Source: JAAEKA01 sp049299095
Lineage (GTDB): Bacteria > Chloroflexota > Anaerolineae > JAAEKA01
Length of the DNA: 64,000 bases
Reading direction: 5' to 3'
Assembly (NCBI GenBank): GCA_049299095.1
Contig: JBAQWV010000154.1
Span: 7,294 to 71,293 of the forward strand
Numbering within the stretch: the stretch's first letter is position 1; each line of letters begins with the position of its first letter. The position numbers were made by a program, and so were the translations under genes. The notes under the pieces are model-generated. The model was not told the origin of the DNA. It did not search any database and saw nothing but the letters and a program-made list of their open reading frames with translations. Of the stretch, positions 23,127 through 30,481 are shown piece after piece.

Positions 23127-25520
23127 TTACTCGGTGGGAGCGTTTTTGAACGCACCGAACAGCGCCGAGAAGTAGGTGAAGTCGCCGGTGCGACCCACAT
23201 GCAGCGGGCTGGCCGCGTCCCATTGCGCCGTCCACGAAGCCACCACGTCTGCCGCATCGAGCGGGCTGCCGTCGTGGAACTTCACGTCGGGGCGCAGGTT
23301 GAACGTCCAGGAGGTCAGATCGTCGTTGGCCGACCACTTCTCAGCCAGCGAGGGCACGATAGCCGTGCCGCCGACCTCGTAGGCCAGCAGCGCTTCGCCG
23401 ATCTGCTCGCACGCGCGCAGGCTTTCGCCGTCGGTTTCATCTGCGCAGTACAGGCCAATCGGTTCGGCGTTCTGCATCCACACCAGGGTGTCGCCGCCGC
23501 AGTCAATCACCGACATCGCTTCGTTGCCCAAGGGACTGGCATGTGCGCCGGTGCAGGCTGCCTGGAAGACAGTGGCCGAACCGCCGTAGGCCACGGGGAT
23601 CATCGGCGCATGCTGCTTGATCAGATCATTAGCCTGGTCGTAGAGGGGTTGGCGTTCGGCCGGATCGGCCAGCGCGGCCGCTTCTTTCAGCAGCTTGGTC
23701 AGGTCATCGAACTTGTTGCCGAACTGCGGGCTGGCGCCTGCGCCGAAGTGATAGTCGAGGAAGTTGGTGGCGTCAGGATAGTCCGCGCCCCAACCCAGCA
23801 AGTGGAAGCCTTCCAGCGCGCCGTCATCCGCCGCGTCGAGGAATGCGCCCGATTCCATCACCACGATCTCAGCGTCTACACCAATTTCGGCTAACTGGGC
23901 CTGGATGTCCTGGGCCACGACGCCCGGCTGCGGCAGATAGCCACGCACCACATCGCGATAGGAAATCTTGGTCTTGAAGCGGCCATCAGCGCCGTACACA
24001 CCTTCTTCGGTCAGAATCTTCTTGGCTTCTTCGGGGTTGTAGGCATACCAGTCCAGCCCTTCGGTGTAGCCGAAGATGCTGGGGGGCATGAACTGCGAGG
24101 CAACCATCGAGCCAGTCGGGTAGAAGTTGTCCACGATGCGCTGGCGGTCAATCGCCATCGCGAAAGCCTGGCGCACCTTTTCGTTGTCAAAGGGCGGGAA
24201 GGCATTGTTCATACCAACATAGAAGATGTTGGTGCCGGGGCGAGGATAGAGCGTGAGGGTCGAATCGCTTTCGATGGTCGCGAAGTCCTCGGGGCCGGGG
24301 TTGTCAATACCATTAACGTTACCAGCTTGCAGCTCCAGCAGGCGCTGCGCAGCTTCGGAACTCCAGCGGAAGACCACCGTCTTAGCCTTGGGCGCATCGC
24401 CCCAGTAGTTGGGGTTGGCTTCCAGGATCATCTGATCGCCGCGCCGCCATTCCTTCAGCATGTACGGGCCGGTGCCGACGGGCTTCTCGACCAGGTCGCC
24501 GCCGCCGCCAGAGGCTTCGATATACTCGGAAGGCAGGATTTGGAAGGCCGAGAAGGCCGCTTTGGCCGGGAAGGCCGGGTCGGACGCGCACAGATCGAAG
24601 CGCACAGTCAGATCGTCTTCCGCCACGATTTCCTTGATCAGGCCACCGTAGGCGCAAGGATCAGCATCATCAGCCGCAGTCGCTGCCGGAGCAGCCGCTG
24701 CCGGCTTCATGCCGAACCATTTCTCATAGAGGGTATCATATTCGCCGGAGGCACGCACCGCAGCCAGGCCCTTGTTGATGGCAGCCAGCACTTCGGGCTT
24801 GTTCTTGTTAACGGCAATGCCGTACTCTTCCGAGGTGAACAGGTCCGGCAGCATGACCAACTTCAGTTCGGGGTTGGCCTTGATGATGTCTGCGGAAACT
24901 GGTGCGTCGTTGAAAACGGCTTCAATGTCGCCGTTAGCCAGCGCCTGCATGGCCAGGGTGATTTCGTCGTAGCGCACAACTTCGGCCTTGGAATTCTCAC
25001 TCAGCCAGATGTCGCCCGTCGTACCCAACTGCACGCCGACTTTCTTGCCGTCCAACTCAGCGAGACCTTTGATCGCGCTGCCACTCTTCACAGCCAGGCC
25101 CTGGCCGGCGGTGAAGTAGGGATCGCTGAAGTCCACGGTCTGCTTGCGCTCGTCGGTGATCGTCGCCGAAGACATCACGGCATCGAATTCGCCCTGCGCC
25201 AGCGCCACGAAAATGCCATCCCAACGGGTGTTGACGAATTCAACTTCGAAGCCGCCAGCCTTGGCAATCGCGTTCATCAGGTCAATGTCGAAGCCGGTGA
25301 CTGCGCCTTTGTCGTCCACGAATTCCATCGGGCGATACTCGGCGTTGGTGCCGACCTTGATCTTCATCATTTCAGCCGGGGCTGCGGTTGCCTCAGCGGG
25401 GGCAGTCGCAGGTGCGGTCGTGGGCTGGGTGGATGTACCCGCCGGGGAACCGCAAGCGGTAATGACGAGGGAAGCAATCACGAAGATTGCCAGCAACGCC
25501 ATCAGTTTCGATTGTTTCAT
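23127..25520 (-). CDS. Dual ABC substrate-binding lipoprotein: amino-acid receptor fused to a circularly permuted peptide-type receptor
   Basis: A 797-residue lipoprotein (signal ending LVITAC, lipidated Cys at 23, Thr/Ala/Pro linker). Residues about 52-272 are a complete SBP_bac_3 domain for polar amino acids (IKVGTNAEYRPMEF, GFDIDLMNAIA, DFSDPYF, YDTLYEKWFG). After an Ala-rich linker, residues 289-680 match the middle and C-terminal part of DppA/OppA receptors (VGTGPYMLKEWRRGDQ, NPNYWG, VRQAFAMAIDRQRIV, GWGADYPDATNFL). Residues about 676-795 then match the N-terminal part of the same family (TLVWMQNAEPIGL, VPSLAEKWS, FNLRPDVKFHDGSPLDAADV). So the peptide-type receptor is circularly permuted. 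I chose the ATG at 25520 (AAGGAGG upstream). The gene is first in a cluster with permeases of both classes. The ligand is unknown. Confidence 0.92.
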   Translation of the reverse strand: MKQSKLMALLAIFVIASLVITACGSPAGTSTQPTTAPATAPAEATAAPAEMMKIKVGTNAEYRPMEFVDDKGAVTGFDIDLMNAIAKAGGFEVEFVNTRWDGIFVALAQGEFDAVMSSATITDERKQTVDFSDPYFTAGQGLAVKSGSAIKGLAELDGKKVGVQLGTTGDIWLSENSKAEVVRYDEITLAMQALANGDIEAVFNDAPVSADIIKANPELKLVMLPDLFTSEEYGIAVNKNKPEVLAAINKGLAAVRASGEYDTLYEKWFGMKPAAAAPAATAADDADPCAYGGLIKEIVAEDDLTVRFDLCASDPAFPAKAAFSAFQILPSEYIEASGGGGDLVEKPVGTGPYMLKEWRRGDQMILEANPNYWGDAPKAKTVVFRWSSEAAQRLLELQAGNVNGIDNPGPEDFATIESDSTLTLYPRPGTNIFYVGMNNAFPPFDNEKVRQAFAMAIDRQRIVDNFYPTGSMVASQFMPPSIFGYTEGLDWYAYNPEEAKKILTEEGVYGADGRFKTKISYRDVVRGYLPQPGVVAQDIQAQLAEIGVDAEIVVMESGAFLDAADDGALEGFHLLGWGADYPDATNFLDYHFGAGASPQFGNKFDDLTKLLKEAAALADPAERQPLYDQANDLIKQHAPMIPVAYGGSATVFQAACTGAHASPLGNEAMSVIDCGGDTLVWMQNAEPIGLYCADETDGESLRACEQIGEALLAYEVGGTAIVPSLAEKWSANDDLTSWTFNLRPDVKFHDGSPLDAADVVASWTAQWDAASPLHVGRTGDFTYFSALFGAFKNAPTE

Positions 25521-25713
25521 TAGTATTCTCCTCCTTAGAGAGATCGGAACCGAATTACGAAACAACGGAGCCAGCAGGTGCCAGCCCCACATGCCTGAAC
25601 ATTGCAACAGCCCCGGCGACAGGGCCAGGGAAGCAGCCTGAATGCAGTGAGGGCGAGCCGCTTCTGGCGGGGCAAAAACGGAACAAGTGGCTCACAGAGC
25701 CACGATTGCGCCG
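25521..25713 (-). other. About 190-nt leader of the dual binding-protein gene
   Basis: From the promoter at 25714 the predicted leader is about 187 nt, long for this window. Near its 5' end GTGGCTC and GAGCCAC form a perfect 7-bp stem with a 3-nt loop (25688-25704); other GC-rich pairings are possible further on. I recognise no known riboswitch consensus. The ribosome site AAGGAGG lies about nine bases before the ATG. Confidence 0.45.
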
Positions 25714-25742
25714 ATTATAGTCGGCTGACCGGTGTTTGTCAA
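25714..25742 (-). promoter_or_regulatory. Perfect-consensus sigma70-type promoter of the hybrid ABC import cluster
   Basis: On the minus strand TTGACA (25742-25737), a 17-base spacer and TATAAT (25719-25714) match the consensus exactly. The -35 box lies in the palindrome GTTTGTCAAAC (25734-25744), a possible operator. Confidence 0.88.
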
Positions 25743-25899
25743 ACAAGTTTGCCATTATCGCAGGGTGAGCTTGGCACAACCGCACCCCCGCGCCGCTGGT
25801 GCTCGTCCCTTGCTGAATAGGGCTTGGTGGGGCGAAAAGGCTGCTGCGCTTGAGAAAATTCGCGCGGAGTGGGATGCAATTGCGGCTTGACACAGCAAC

Positions 25900-25928
25900 T
25901 TGGTGAATTGCGCTGCGTCTGGTATGAT
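25900..25928 (+). promoter_or_regulatory. Promoter of the Amt-family gene
   Basis: TTGGTG (25900-25905), 17 bases, TATGAT (25923-25928) with an upstream TGG extension. The predicted leader to 25986 is about 50 nt. The stretch between this promoter and the divergent one at 25742 holds no recognisable gene. Confidence 0.65.
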
Positions 25929-25985
25929 AGCGCCGTTGACAAGGTCTTTCTATGAGAGAATCAATAACCACGAAGGCAAGAGATC

Positions 25986-27455
25986 GTGCATAAAAAGCAG
26001 GTAATCGCGGCCAGTTTTGGCCTGGTGCTCGCGGTGGGGCCACTGGCTTCCCGCGCGGCGGCCCAATCCGTTTCTTCTGAGACCAGTCTTGATTTCACAC
26101 GGCTGCTGGCTGCATCGCTGGCCTGGCTGGTGCCAGCCGGTTTAATTATGCTCGCGGCCGCGGGCGCGCGTGAAGAACGCGCCTGGCAGGTGGCGCTCGG
26201 CGGCGTCGCCGGCGCGGCGCTGGGCATCATCACATTCTTCCTCGTTGGCTTTGCTCTGGCCTTTGGCGGTCTGGGGCTGGCGCGGCCAGACATCCCCGGC
26301 TATGTGGGCCTGATGTGGGAATGGACGCTGCTCGCTGGCAAGTGGGGCACGCACTGGGGAATGGCGGGCATGAGCGGCTGGGCCTTGAGCGGCCCGGCAG
26401 CCACTGCCGCGGCCTATGAGCTGTTCTTTGCTCAGTTGCCGTGGGTGGCAACGGCAACCCTTATTCCACTGATGGCGCTGCGCGGTCGCGCACCCGCGAC
26501 CAGTTCCCTGTTGGGTGGTCTGCTGGTGGGCGGCTTTTTATATCCACTAGCCACCAACTGGATTTGGGGCGGTGGCTGGCTGGCAAATTTGGGCTTTAAT
26601 CTGACGCTCGGCCACGGCTTTGTGGATTTTGCCGGTGCGGGTACGGTCTATTTATTGGCGGGCTGCGCGGGGCTGACGGGCCTATTGCTGCTGGCCCCGC
26701 GGCGCGCACGCCAACGAGACCCCAACGCGGCGGTTTCCTTGCCGCCCGTTCACCTACCTTTGCTGGCTTCGATGGGCGCACTGCTGATTTTGGCGGGCAG
26801 CCTCGGCTGGGCATGGGCCAATCCGCTGCTTGATACCGCCACATTGCAGCCCGCCCGCGGGCTGATCAACGTGGCCCTGGCTGCTGCCGCTGGCGTGCTG
26901 GCCCCACTGGTCTATACCTGGTTCGTGGCAGATCGCTCTGATCCGTTGATGGCAGCTCGCGGGTTGGCCGCGGGCGCGGTGCTGGCCGCAGCGATTGGGC
27001 CGTTTACCCCGCCCTGGGTCGCGGCGCTCTTTGGCTTGTTCGCCGGCGCACTGACGCCTCTGCTGACCTACGGCGTGCGCGAAGTCCTGCGCATCAACGA
27101 TGACACCGGGCTGGTGTCCATGCACATCGTGGCGAGCTTGCTGGGGCTGTTGGCTGTTGGCTTCTTTGCCGATGGACAGGCCGGCGAGGGTTGGAATGCC
27201 ACCGGCGTGGGTGAGTTTTTGGGCGTGACCGGCCAGGGTATCACTGGACGACTGGCCGCTGCCGGCATGCAGGCCGACTGGCCGGGGCAAATTCAGGCGC
27301 AGTTGATCGGCGTTGGCACGCTGATCTTGGTCGGTGTTCTCGGCGGTGCAGTGGTTTTCGGTCTGTTGGCCTTGTTGAGCCGCGGGCTGCGCATGGCGCG
27401 GCAAACACGCCGCGCGGCTGAAGCCGATTTACCAGACGCAGCCCAAGCAAGCTAA
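25986..27455 (+). CDS. Divergent Amt/Mep/Rh-family ammonium transporter-like membrane protein
   Basis: A 489-residue protein with a signal-like first helix and about 11 further hydrophobic segments. The Amt signature is visible in NWIWGGGWLANLGF and GHGFVDFAGAGTVYLLAG, and again in INDDTGLVSMHIVASLLG. In classical Amt proteins two pore histidines relay the proton and ammonia; here the second is kept (His380) but the first is Tyr222 (codon TAT), while the Asp of DFAG (214) remains. This may change transport into sensing or alter selectivity. Start is a GTG at 25986 with weak ribosome site GAGATC upstream. No GlnK/PII gene accompanies it. It is followed 24 bp later by the HtrA-like gene. Confidence 0.82.
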   Translation: MHKKQVIAASFGLVLAVGPLASRAAAQSVSSETSLDFTRLLAASLAWLVPAGLIMLAAAGAREERAWQVALGGVAGAALGIITFFLVGFALAFGGLGLARPDIPGYVGLMWEWTLLAGKWGTHWGMAGMSGWALSGPAATAAAYELFFAQLPWVATATLIPLMALRGRAPATSSLLGGLLVGGFLYPLATNWIWGGGWLANLGFNLTLGHGFVDFAGAGTVYLLAGCAGLTGLLLLAPRRARQRDPNAAVSLPPVHLPLLASMGALLILAGSLGWAWANPLLDTATLQPARGLINVALAAAAGVLAPLVYTWFVADRSDPLMAARGLAAGAVLAAAIGPFTPPWVAALFGLFAGALTPLLTYGVREVLRINDDTGLVSMHIVASLLGLLAVGFFADGQAGEGWNATGVGEFLGVTGQGITGRLAAAGMQADWPGQIQAQLIGVGTLILVGVLGGAVVFGLLALLSRGLRMARQTRRAAEADLPDAAQAS

Positions 27456-27479
27456 GCCTGGAACAGGGTGTTTGTTAAG

Positions 27480-28673
27480 ATGTGTAAGCGAAAGATTGTT
27501 GGTTGGGTTTTGCTGGGTGTATTGTTTGTGACTGTGTTGGGGTGTGTGGGCGGGCAGACCTTGGTGCGCTCCAGACCGACGACTGTTTCGCAGAGTATAC
27601 CAACCGAGGTAGTGGCAAGCCAGCCGACGCCAATTGTGGTGGTGGCTACGCCTACGCCCGCGTTGGACCTGGACACCGCCGAGCTGCGCACCATCGAGGT
27701 GTACCGGCGCTATAGCCCTGCCGTGGTTAACATCAATACGCAGGTGATGCGTTCGGACTTCTTTTACGGCGTTTATCCCGAAGAAGGCAGCGGTTCCGGT
27801 TTTGTCTGGGACGATCAGGGCCACATCATCACAAATTATCACGTCGTTGAAGGCGCGGATCAGATCACCGTGAGCTTTGGCGAAGGCCAGCAACAGCAGG
27901 CCGAAGTGATCGGCGTTGATCCGGCCAACGATTTGGCAGTGCTGCGCATTGACTCGCTGCCGGAGGGTGTCGAGCCGATGCCGCTGGGCGATTCGGATAC
28001 GCTCGTGGTGGGACAAAGCGCCATTGCCATTGGCAATCCGTTCGGTCAGTTCGAGCGTACCTTGACTGTCGGCGTGGTCAGTGCAGTCAACCGCACGATC
28101 AACCTGGAAAATAATCGCGTGCTACGCGGGGTGGTACAAACCGACGCGTCCATCAATCGCGGCAATTCTGGCGGCCCGCTGCTGGACAGCCGCGGCCAGT
28201 TGATCGGCGTCAACTCCGCGATTTATTCACCAACCGGCGCCGATGCCGGGGTGGGGTTGGCGATTCCAGTTAACAAGGTCAAACATGTGGTGCCGGTGTT
28301 GATTGCCACCGGTCATTTTCCACATCCGTGGCTTGGCATTGAGGGTCTGGGCTACGCGCTGTCTGCCGACTTGGCGCAATTGCTTGATCTACCAGTGGAT
28401 CAGGGATTGCTGATTGCGCGTATCTATCAGAACAGTCCAGCCGAGCAGGCTGGCATTCGCACTGCTACACAGGCGCGCCAGTTTGGCTCGCGTCGTTATC
28501 TGGTAGGCGGTGATATTTTGACCGCCATTGACGATGTGTCGCTTGTTTCGTGGGAAGACTTGAACGCTTATCTGGACGAGTATACCGAGGTGGGGAAAAC
28601 AGTCCGTTTGCGCCTCGTGCGCGACGGTCAGCCGTTGAACCTGGATGTTGTTCTCGGTGAAGAACCTTTTTGA
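27480..28673 (+). CDS. HtrA/DegP-like serine protease (S1C) lipoprotein with PDZ domain
   Basis: A 397-residue protein with a lipoprotein signal (KIVGWVLLGVLFVTVLGC) and a low-complexity linker. The trypsin-like domain has the complete triad: His121 in TNYHVV, Asp151 in NDLAVLRI and Ser230 in GNSGGPL. The C-terminal 110 residues form one PDZ domain (PWLGIEG to LRLVRDGQ) that binds substrate C-termini. It would act at the cell surface in protein quality control. I prefer the ATG at 27480 with AGGGTG nine bases upstream; the GTG at 27468 would add four residues. It is probably co-transcribed with the preceding Amt-like gene. Confidence 0.93.
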   Translation: MCKRKIVGWVLLGVLFVTVLGCVGGQTLVRSRPTTVSQSIPTEVVASQPTPIVVVATPTPALDLDTAELRTIEVYRRYSPAVVNINTQVMRSDFFYGVYPEEGSGSGFVWDDQGHIITNYHVVEGADQITVSFGEGQQQQAEVIGVDPANDLAVLRIDSLPEGVEPMPLGDSDTLVVGQSAIAIGNPFGQFERTLTVGVVSAVNRTINLENNRVLRGVVQTDASINRGNSGGPLLDSRGQLIGVNSAIYSPTGADAGVGLAIPVNKVKHVVPVLIATGHFPHPWLGIEGLGYALSADLAQLLDLPVDQGLLIARIYQNSPAEQAGIRTATQARQFGSRRYLVGGDILTAIDDVSLVSWEDLNAYLDEYTEVGKTVRLRLVRDGQPLNLDVVLGEEPF

Positions 28674-28741
28674 TGGGTCAGGCGTTATACTATTGAACAA
28701 TTTTGTGGTTATGTTGCAGGCTCCATCGCTGGAATGATCGT

Positions 28742-29500
28742 ATGACACCCAGGTTCAAACGCGTGATGTTGGTTGTGGTGGCTTTGGCTGCACTTGTAGC
28801 AGTCATCTGGTTGGCGCGTCCGCTGGTGGATTTCTTCAGCCAGGAGGATCGCCTTGAGCTGTGGCTGCATCGTCTGGGGCCATTGGGGCCGCTGGGCGTG
28901 ATCTTACTGAATGCTTTGCAGGTGATTGTTGCCATCGTGCCCGGCTATGCCATGATGGTGGCGGCTGGTTATCTGTATGGCTTTGTGCCGGGTGCCATTT
29001 ACAGTTCCATCGGCATGGCGCTGGGCGGTGTTATTGCCATCTTGCTGGCGCGGCGCTATGGCCGACCTCTGATTGTGCGCATGGTGGGCGCACGCCGGTT
29101 GGAGCGTTGGGAGAAAATGGCGCGCATCAATGCCCTGCCGGTATGGGTGATCCTGATGATGGGTCCATTCGGTGATATGCCCTATTACATCGCCGGGTTG
29201 ACCAATATTGCCATCTGGAAGATCATCCTGATTGCGCTGGTGCTGCGCACACCAACCAACGTGCTGGCGGCTGCGGTTGGCTCCGGGTTGCTAGACTGGC
29301 GCTCGCCCTGGGTCATAGGCGGCATGGCCACGTTGATCCTGGTGAGTCTGGTGGCGATGCGCTATCAAAACGAATTTGAAACCTGGGTGGATGACAAGCT
29401 GCTGCCGCGCGTGCTGATGTGGTTTGGCAAAACATCCGAAGCGACGCAGTCTGTGGCTGCGTCCCCGGAAAATCGAGAAAATGATGCAACGATCCACTGA
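28742..29500 (+). CDS. TVP38/DedA-like (SNARE-associated, VTT domain) membrane protein
   Basis: A 252-residue membrane protein with about six hydrophobic segments. The VTT-domain core is visible: LLNALQVIVAIVPGYAMMVA, GYLYGFVPGAIYSSIGMALG and, later, RINALPVWVILMMGPFGDMP, with a Pro-Gly re-entrant-loop pattern. Related proteins in bacteria and eukaryotes flip lipids or lipid carriers. I chose the ATG at 28742 (MTPRFKRV); TATACT at 28686-28691 upstream could be its -10 box. The 3' end overlaps the next small gene. Confidence 0.85.
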   Translation: MTPRFKRVMLVVVALAALVAVIWLARPLVDFFSQEDRLELWLHRLGPLGPLGVILLNALQVIVAIVPGYAMMVAAGYLYGFVPGAIYSSIGMALGGVIAILLARRYGRPLIVRMVGARRLERWEKMARINALPVWVILMMGPFGDMPYYIAGLTNIAIWKIILIALVLRTPTNVLAAAVGSGLLDWRSPWVIGGMATLILVSLVAMRYQNEFETWVDDKLLPRVLMWFGKTSEATQSVAASPENRENDATIH

Positions 29501-29681
29501 TCACACCCTTGCTGCCGAGCGGGAAAATAAACTGTTGCTGGGCGTGGCTGCTGGTCTAGGCTGCGTTTTGCTGTTGTGCGCGTTAGGTGCGGTGCTGATG
29601 TTCTTCCTGGCGCTGTACTGGACGCTGCAAGGCCAGCTTGGCCCGGCCAGCAGCTTGTTCGTCCTGCCGTGGCTGGTATAA
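29481..29681 (+). CDS. Small single-helix membrane protein, function unknown
   Basis: A 66-residue frame (MMQRSTDHTLAAERENKLLL...) that overlaps the end of the VTT-domain gene by 20 bp. It has a charged N-terminus and a long hydrophobic helix (about 21-45). The overlap and helix favour a real gene, but it has no recognisable family. Its stop codon lies inside the -10 box of the following bcp promoter. Confidence 0.5.
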   Translation: MMQRSTDHTLAAERENKLLLGVAAGLGCVLLLCALGAVLMFFLALYWTLQGQLGPASSLFVLPWLV

Positions 29682-29682
29682 T
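29655..29682 (+). promoter_or_regulatory. Promoter of bcp
   Basis: TTGTTC (29655-29660), 16 bases, then TGG-extended TATAAT (29677-29682). The start point would be near 29690, leaving an 18-nt leader with GAGGAG before the ATG at 29708. Confidence 0.68.
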
Positions 29683-29707
29683 TTGAACATGTTTGAGGAG
29701 TAATGCA

Positions 29708-30175
29708 ATGACAGCTGTTTTACAAGTTGGTGATTTGGCCCCTGATTTTACCCTGCGCAGTGACACCGGTGCACTGGTGACGTTGTCGGCGCTGCGCGGC
29801 CAGCGCGTGGTAATTTATTTTTACCCAAAGGATGATACCCCAGGCTGCACCACGCAGGCCTGTGGTTTTCGTGATGCTTATCCCGTGATCGAGGAACGCA
29901 ACGCGGTGGTGTTGGGTATCAGTCCGGACAGCGCCAAGTCACATCAGAAGTTCAAGACCAAGTTCAACCTGCCCTTTACGCTGCTGGTGGATGACGATCA
30001 CGCTGTGGCCGAGGCGTATGGCGTGTGGAGCCAGAAGTCCATGTTCGGCAAAAAATACATGGGGATTGAGCGCAGTTCCTTCGTAGTTGATGAAACCGGT
30101 CACCTCGTGGATGTGCAGATCAAGATCAGTCCCAGTGATAGCGTCGAAAAATCGCTGGCCGCGCTAGGCGCGTAA
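29708..30175 (+). CDS. bcp: Peroxiredoxin Bcp (PrxQ type)
   Basis: A 155-residue thioredoxin-fold peroxidase. The active site DDTPGCTTQACGFRD has the peroxidatic cysteine in PGCT and a second cysteine five residues later, the arrangement of two-cysteine PrxQ/Bcp proteins that reduce peroxides with thioredoxin. YFYPKDDTPGCT is the family hallmark. Start at the ATG 29708 with GAGGAG eight bases upstream; the frame opens earlier at a TTG without a site. A 15-bp hairpin follows the gene. Confidence 0.95.
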   Translation: MTAVLQVGDLAPDFTLRSDTGALVTLSALRGQRVVIYFYPKDDTPGCTTQACGFRDAYPVIEERNAVVLGISPDSAKSHQKFKTKFNLPFTLLVDDDHAVAEAYGVWSQKSMFGKKYMGIERSSFVVDETGHLVDVQIKISPSDSVEKSLAALGA

Positions 30176-30231
30176 GCTGATTCAGGAGGGAACTCGTCAC
30201 ACTGAATGCAGATGGCGAGAACACAGATGTA

Positions 30232-30274
30232 CGGCCTGGCAATGACAGCAACGTCTTTGGTCATTGCCAGGCCG
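30232..30274 (+). terminator. Long hairpin downstream of bcp (no T-tract)
   Basis: CGGCCTGGCAATGAC (30232-30246) and GTCATTGCCAGGCCG (30260-30274) form a perfect 15-bp stem with a 13-nt loop, 57 bp past the bcp stop. There is no T-tract, so it could be a factor-aided terminator, a message-stabilising hairpin or a repeat element. Confidence 0.55.
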
Positions 30275-30380
30275 CAGCGACCATGCCAGTCCCGCTTCGG
30301 TAGGATGTGGCTGCTCGTCTGTCTTTACACTTTCTTGACACGGGCGGGGTAAATTCTGGCACTGTCTTGATGCTTTTTTT

Positions 30381-30422
30381 GCTATCATGGTCTCTGAAGG
30401 CGTTGGCGCTGGCCGACGCCTT
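30381..30422 (+). promoter_or_regulatory. Extended -10 promoter and 5'-terminal hairpin of the KimA-like gene
   Basis: TGC-TATCAT (-10 hexamer 30383-30388) has no good -35 box. The predicted transcript begins near 30395 and immediately folds: AAGGCGT (30397-30403) pairs with ACGCCTT (30416-30422), with an inner GGC/GCC. The leader to 30482 is about 87 nt. I looked for the c-di-AMP (ydaO) riboswitch that controls Bacillus kimA and saw no match. Confidence 0.45.
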
Positions 30423-30481
30423 TCTGATTTTCCGATTTGCCACGCTGCACAAGCAGACCGGCAATGCAAGGAAGGAACACC

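Noticed and set aside
24327..25523. 398-codon plus-strand frame opposite the dual binding-protein gene
   Set aside because: Antisense shadow of a clear lipoprotein gene; no homology visible.
30176..30481. c-di-AMP (ydaO-type) riboswitch in the leader of the KimA-like gene
   Set aside because: Known for Bacillus kimA, so I looked for it, but no matching conserved core is visible; only a short 5' hairpin is present.
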